NCBI GenBank assembly: GCA_050732575.1
Contig: JBOHRF010000050.1
Coordinates: 1 to 25,022, forward strand
From: JBBDWZ01 sp050732575
GTDB lineage: Bacteria > Gemmatimonadota > Gemmatimonadetes > Longimicrobiales > RSA9
Length of the DNA: 25,022 bases
Reading direction: 5' to 3'
A model generated the notes under the pieces. It saw only the letters and a list, made by a program, of their open reading frames with translations. It did not search any database and was not told the origin of the DNA. Positions 22,801 to 25,022 of this stretch are shown here, piece after piece (the stretch's first letter is position 1; the number at the start of each line of letters is the position of its first letter). Made by a program: the position numbers and the translations under genes.

Positions 22801-23235
22801 CTACGCAGCTTGAGCAGCCCGGCGTCCATCAATCACGAAGAATGACACATCACCCACGTGATGACCGTCCACCACGATGGAAAACGAGTACGCGCCCGGC
22901 TTGGGGATGTGTAGCCCCTGATAGTTCAGAACGAATTGAGCGCTAGGATCTGCCCACGCTCCAATCTTGCTGGGACCGAGCTCGCCTTCCGCTGTGAGCT
23001 CGCACGGCTGGCCGTTCGGCATTTGAACGACCTTCCCATCGGAATTGCGTAGAACGATCCGAATGGAATGCTTGCCAATCTCCGTGGAGTGCGCACGAAT
23101 CTTGATTGCAAGTGCAAGATGGGGCATGACGAATGGGAACTGCTCGGCAGTTAGAAGGTCGAATGTGCCCAAGATGTTCAACTGCCCGTTCTTCTCGGTC
23201 GCGGCTTCCGCCAAGACCCCAAGTTCCAGCCGCAT
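22801..23235 (-). CDS. DUF6941-like protein
   Basis: 144 residues from the ATG at 23235, preceded by GGGGG 5 bases upstream. The opening MRLELGVLAEAATEKNGQLN, then ILGTFDLLTAEQFPFVMPHLALAIKIRA, follows the DUF6941 pattern (hydrophobic strand, KLNILG-type turn, F at the domain edge). It continues with HSIRIVLRNSDGKVVQMP, then GAYSFSIVVDGHHVGDVSFFVID. It is a predicted beta-sandwich with no catalytic residues; the family role is unknown. It is divergent from the XRE/ImmA pair and shares with it a 144-bp region containing dyads, which suggests common control. The family name is recalled and not checked. Confidence 0.75.
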   Translation of the reverse strand: MRLELGVLAEAATEKNGQLNILGTFDLLTAEQFPFVMPHLALAIKIRAHSTEIGKHSIRIVLRNSDGKVVQMPNGQPCELTAEGELGPSKIGAWADPSAQFVLNYQGLHIPKPGAYSFSIVVDGHHVGDVSFFVIDGRRAAQAA

Positions 23236-23271
23236 CGCTACCCCCTGAAGCCAATGCAGCGCCGTTGCGGA

Positions 23272-23346
23272 TGTGCAACAGCGTCCGATCAATGATACAT
23301 GACATCGTGATGTTGCACAAGTGGCACATAGTTGCTAGCTTGCAAC
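23272..23346. promoter_or_regulatory. Dyad sites between the DUF6941-like gene and the XRE regulator
   Basis: TGTGCAACA at 23272-23280 and its exact complement TGTTGCACA at 23311-23319 are 30 bases apart. A second dyad, GTTGC-N6-GCAAC, lies at 23331-23346. The common core TTGCA suggests one binding protein, most simply the XRE regulator at 23380. No promoter boxes could be assigned with confidence. Confidence 0.45.
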
Positions 23347-23379
23347 GGACCAGCAAGTCAGACTTGGTGCGGAGAACCA

Positions 23380-23748
23380 ATGAGCTCAGCCCTGGATGTT
23401 CAGAAGCTGGCCGCCCTGATCCGAACGAAGCGGGGGAAGAAGGGACTGCGCGAAACGGCCGACGAAATCGGCGGCGTATCGGCCTCAACGCTCTCACGTA
23501 TAGAAGCTGGCAGAGTGCCGGACCTAGACACCTTTGCTGCCATCTGTAAGTGGCTGCACGTGTCCCCGAACGAATTGCTTATGGGTGGTTCCAGCCTTAA
23601 ACGTGCCGCCGTAAACACACCGGCCGCGGAGGAAATTGAAGTAATATTGCGTGCCGACCGAGAGTTACCAGCCGAAACGGCTGACGCGCTTGTTACGATG
23701 ATCAGATTGGCCTATCAACAGGCCAAGAGAAACAAGAGCAACCGGTAG
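23380..23748 (+). CDS. XRE-family helix-turn-helix regulator
   Basis: 122 residues from the ATG at 23380 (CGGAG 5 bases upstream); the longer frame from 23332 covers the dyad region and is unlikely. The Cro/CI-type domain (about 5-65) reads VQKLAALIRTKRGKKGLRET, then ADEIGGVSASTLSRIEAGRVPDLDTFAAICKWLHVSPNELL in consecutive parts. The C-terminal 50 residues (EIEVILRADRELPAETADALVTMIRLAYQQ) are helical and may dimerise or be the target of the adjacent protease. Pairing with an ImmA-type protease is the usual arrangement in mobile elements and stress modules. Confidence 0.9.
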   Translation: MSSALDVQKLAALIRTKRGKKGLRETADEIGGVSASTLSRIEAGRVPDLDTFAAICKWLHVSPNELLMGGSSLKRAAVNTPAAEEIEVILRADRELPAETADALVTMIRLAYQQAKRNKSNR

Positions 23749-23759
23749 GTGCAGTGGTC

Positions 23760-24341
23760 ATGCGGCGAGGGTTCAAGGCATGGGCGGAGAGTCAGTCGAC
23801 ACGGCTCCGCCACGCACTCGGCCTCACGGTGTTGGAACAACTGCCAGCACGTACGCTCGCGACGCATCTCGGCATTTCCGTTGTCGACCCCCGCGATATT
23901 GACGGTCTACCGGTTGAGATGACCCGGGTTTTGCTGCGCAGCGAGTCATGGTCAGCCGTCCTCTTGCCTAGTGTTCAGCCACCGATGATCATCCACAACA
24001 CGAGTCACGCGCCAACTCGCCGTGAAAGCGACGTCATGCACGAGATTGCTCATGTCCTTTGCGAGCATCGATCTCGGGGTGTGGTCATTCAGTTTGGAAT
24101 CCCGTGCCGGACCTACGATCAGGATCAGGAAGAGGAAGCGGGTTGGCTTGGCGCTTGCCTTCAAATTCCTCGCGAAGGTCTCGTGAAGACCCTCCGAGAG
24201 GGCCTTACTGACGAGGAGGTCGCGATTCGGTACGGCTCAAGTGTCAGCCTTGCACGTTATCGCAGGAACGTCACGGGTGTTGTCCTTCAGATGACGCGGG
24301 GTGCAGCGTGGCGCTCACGCCCGCGGGGCCGAACGTCATAA
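23760..24341 (+). CDS. ImmA/IrrE-type zinc metallopeptidase
   Basis: 193 residues from the ATG at 23760 (AGGTG 8 bases upstream). The zinc motif is HEIAH (H94, E95, H98) in SDVMHEIAHVLCEH; the third ligand is likely an Glu of the EEEAGWLGACLQIPREGL helix, as usual for this family. ImmA cleaves the partner repressor in ICEBs1 and IrrE does so for DdrO; by analogy this protein may cleave the XRE regulator 11 bases upstream. The C-terminal tail (about 170-193) is basic and may be disordered. Base composition is visibly less GC-rich than in the left part of the window. Confidence 0.9.
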   Translation: MRRGFKAWAESQSTRLRHALGLTVLEQLPARTLATHLGISVVDPRDIDGLPVEMTRVLLRSESWSAVLLPSVQPPMIIHNTSHAPTRRESDVMHEIAHVLCEHRSRGVVIQFGIPCRTYDQDQEEEAGWLGACLQIPREGLVKTLREGLTDEEVAIRYGSSVSLARYRRNVTGVVLQMTRGAAWRSRPRGRTS

Positions 24342-24717
24342 ACCCATTACCATGCGTATTCCCGAAACAGATCCTATGAGGGTTAGCGGCGCAGGCACTT
24401 GGCCTACTGAGCAGTGGGGTAACGCCACAACAGCAGCGAAGTCAGTGATAAGAAAATGGCACGCGTGATGGATTCCGCCCCAGGTGCCCTCAAATCCATA
24501 ACAACCGACCCCAATCGTGATGGAATTGCCGAAGGAAAGAGCGCTTACGTGCCGCCCAGGTGCTAAATTCGTTCGATTCCGACCAAGCGTTTCGCTGGAA
24601 GCTGTCGGGGTACTCTGTCGTTGTCGAGAATGCGTCGTGTAGTATCGTAACGGCTCAAGTGTCGTTCAGATCGGGCGACTCAAGCGCCGCCCAATCCAGG
24701 CTAAAGACTGACCCTGC
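24342..24717. other. Gap before the right-edge gene, no clear gene
   Basis: No frame in this stretch gives a recognised protein. A short frame from ATG 24452 (36 codons, with LKSITTDPNRDGIAEGKSA) and a longer one from GTG 24560 that overlaps the next gene both end without family resemblance. The 24560 frame overlaps the better-supported start at 24736 by about 145 bases and was not accepted. The region could be decayed sequence or the promoter region of the next gene. Confidence 0.4.
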
Positions 24718-24735
24718 GTGGTACACGGAGGTCAA

Positions 24736-25022
24736 TTGCGGATTGAAATCAACCCGAGAGACCAAGCGTTTGGGCACGCATCAACGCCACGAGAGGCGCG
24801 ATCACGACTGCACTCAGCCTTGCGATTTGAGTTGCTTGGCCCGGAAACACCTGAGGAAGAACTCAGCGAGTCTCCGCTGACACGGTACACTGTAGGAATG
24901 CTGGCCCCCTTCGGAACGGGTGTGCCGCGCGAGGAGCAAGACGAAGAGATCAAAGGCGGGGGAGATGATGAGGAGTCTGGATCCGCCGATTTCGGTCCAC
25001 CCCTTTCTCAGGCGATTACGCC
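24736..25022 (+). CDS. N-terminus of a probable DISARM-type (DrmA-like) helicase, cut by the window edge
   Basis: The frame opens after a TGA at 24709 and has no stop to the window end, giving 95 codons from TTG 24736, which has GGAGG at 24727-24731 (4 bases upstream). A GTG at 24718 is the only alternative. The product begins MRIEINPRDQAFGHAS and continues REARSRLHSALRFELLGPE, then ESPLTRYTVGMLAPFGT and an acidic run EEQDEEIKGGGDDEES. I recall an LxxDLLGP...E...P.S.YL.GxLAP layout with a following acidic segment at the start of large DISARM-associated DrmA-type helicases. The helicase domains would lie outside the window, so this is an inference from the first residues. A different restriction-linked protein with the same N-terminal domain is possible. 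Confidence 0.45.
   Translation, partial: MRIEINPRDQAFGHASTPREARSRLHSALRFELLGPETPEEELSESPLTRYTVGMLAPFGTGVPREEQDEEIKGGGDDEESGSADFGPPLSQAIT

Noticed and set aside
24560..24880. Rightward frame of 106 codons
   Set aside because: No family resemblance. It overlaps the 24736 gene, whose start has a good ribosome site and whose sequence is protein-like.

Overview
The window looks like a chromosomal segment from a high-GC Gram-negative bacterium, most likely Gemmatimonadota (Acidobacteriota is the main alternative). This is inferred from the gene repertoire: a PadR regulator paired with an ADOP-type duplicated MacB/FtsX permease, a six-bladed beta-propeller lipoprotein with a DSAGI-type N-terminus, a large secreted S9 peptidase, a BlaI/M56 pair, a DUF6941-like protein and many small lipoproteins. 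No rRNA, tRNA or CRISPR array was seen.

Layout. At 1-108 the start of a leftward exported protein is cut by the window edge. At 460-2932 lies a tight rightward three-gene locus: a secreted, extremely arginine-rich protein built on seven 8-residue repeats, a DUF4382-like lipoprotein with acidic stretches, and a multi-pass membrane protein. At 3093-5659 a BlaI-type repressor overlaps an M56 membrane metalloprotease fused to a serine-beta-lactamase-like domain that has lost its catalytic motifs. At 6050-6505 a small exported NTF2-like protein sits between two direct copies of a composite palindromic repeat (5668-6027 and 6506-6758). At 6847-9864, leftward, come PadR and the ADOP permease.

From 9865 to 10570 there is debris: a 62-bp exact copy of part of the window's own S9 peptidase gene, and a frame-interrupted Asp-box lipoprotein. 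At 10581-13931, leftward, an esterase, a LytS-type histidine kinase and a LytTR response regulator form an apparent operon; the kinase has no ordinary start codon. At 14116-16267, leftward, are a small membrane protein, an NTF2-like lipoprotein, a double SRPBCC protein and an ArsR-like regulator. The regulator is divergent from a VapBC/FitAB-type toxin-antitoxin pair (16363-16988), across a region with two consensus-like -35 boxes and two perfect palindromes.

At 17024-17277 there is a second S9 gene fragment joined to an IS21 IstA remnant. Next come a beta-propeller lipoprotein (17308-18522), an MNT-HEPN toxin-antitoxin pair whose HEPN toxin is broken (18723-19454) and the intact S9 peptidase (19656-22583). 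From about 22,640 to the end the base composition is visibly less GC-rich. This part holds a DUF6941-like protein divergent from an XRE regulator plus ImmA-type protease pair. It ends with the first 95 codons of a protein whose N-terminus resembles the DISARM-type helicase DrmA, so the right edge probably enters a defence island.

Across the window, several intergenic hairpins are built from CGNTNT hexamers. Their sequences differ from copy to copy, yet the two arms of each full copy stay complementary. This repeat family, the octad-repeat protein, the M56/dead-lactamase fusion and the right-hand island are the parts most worth following up.
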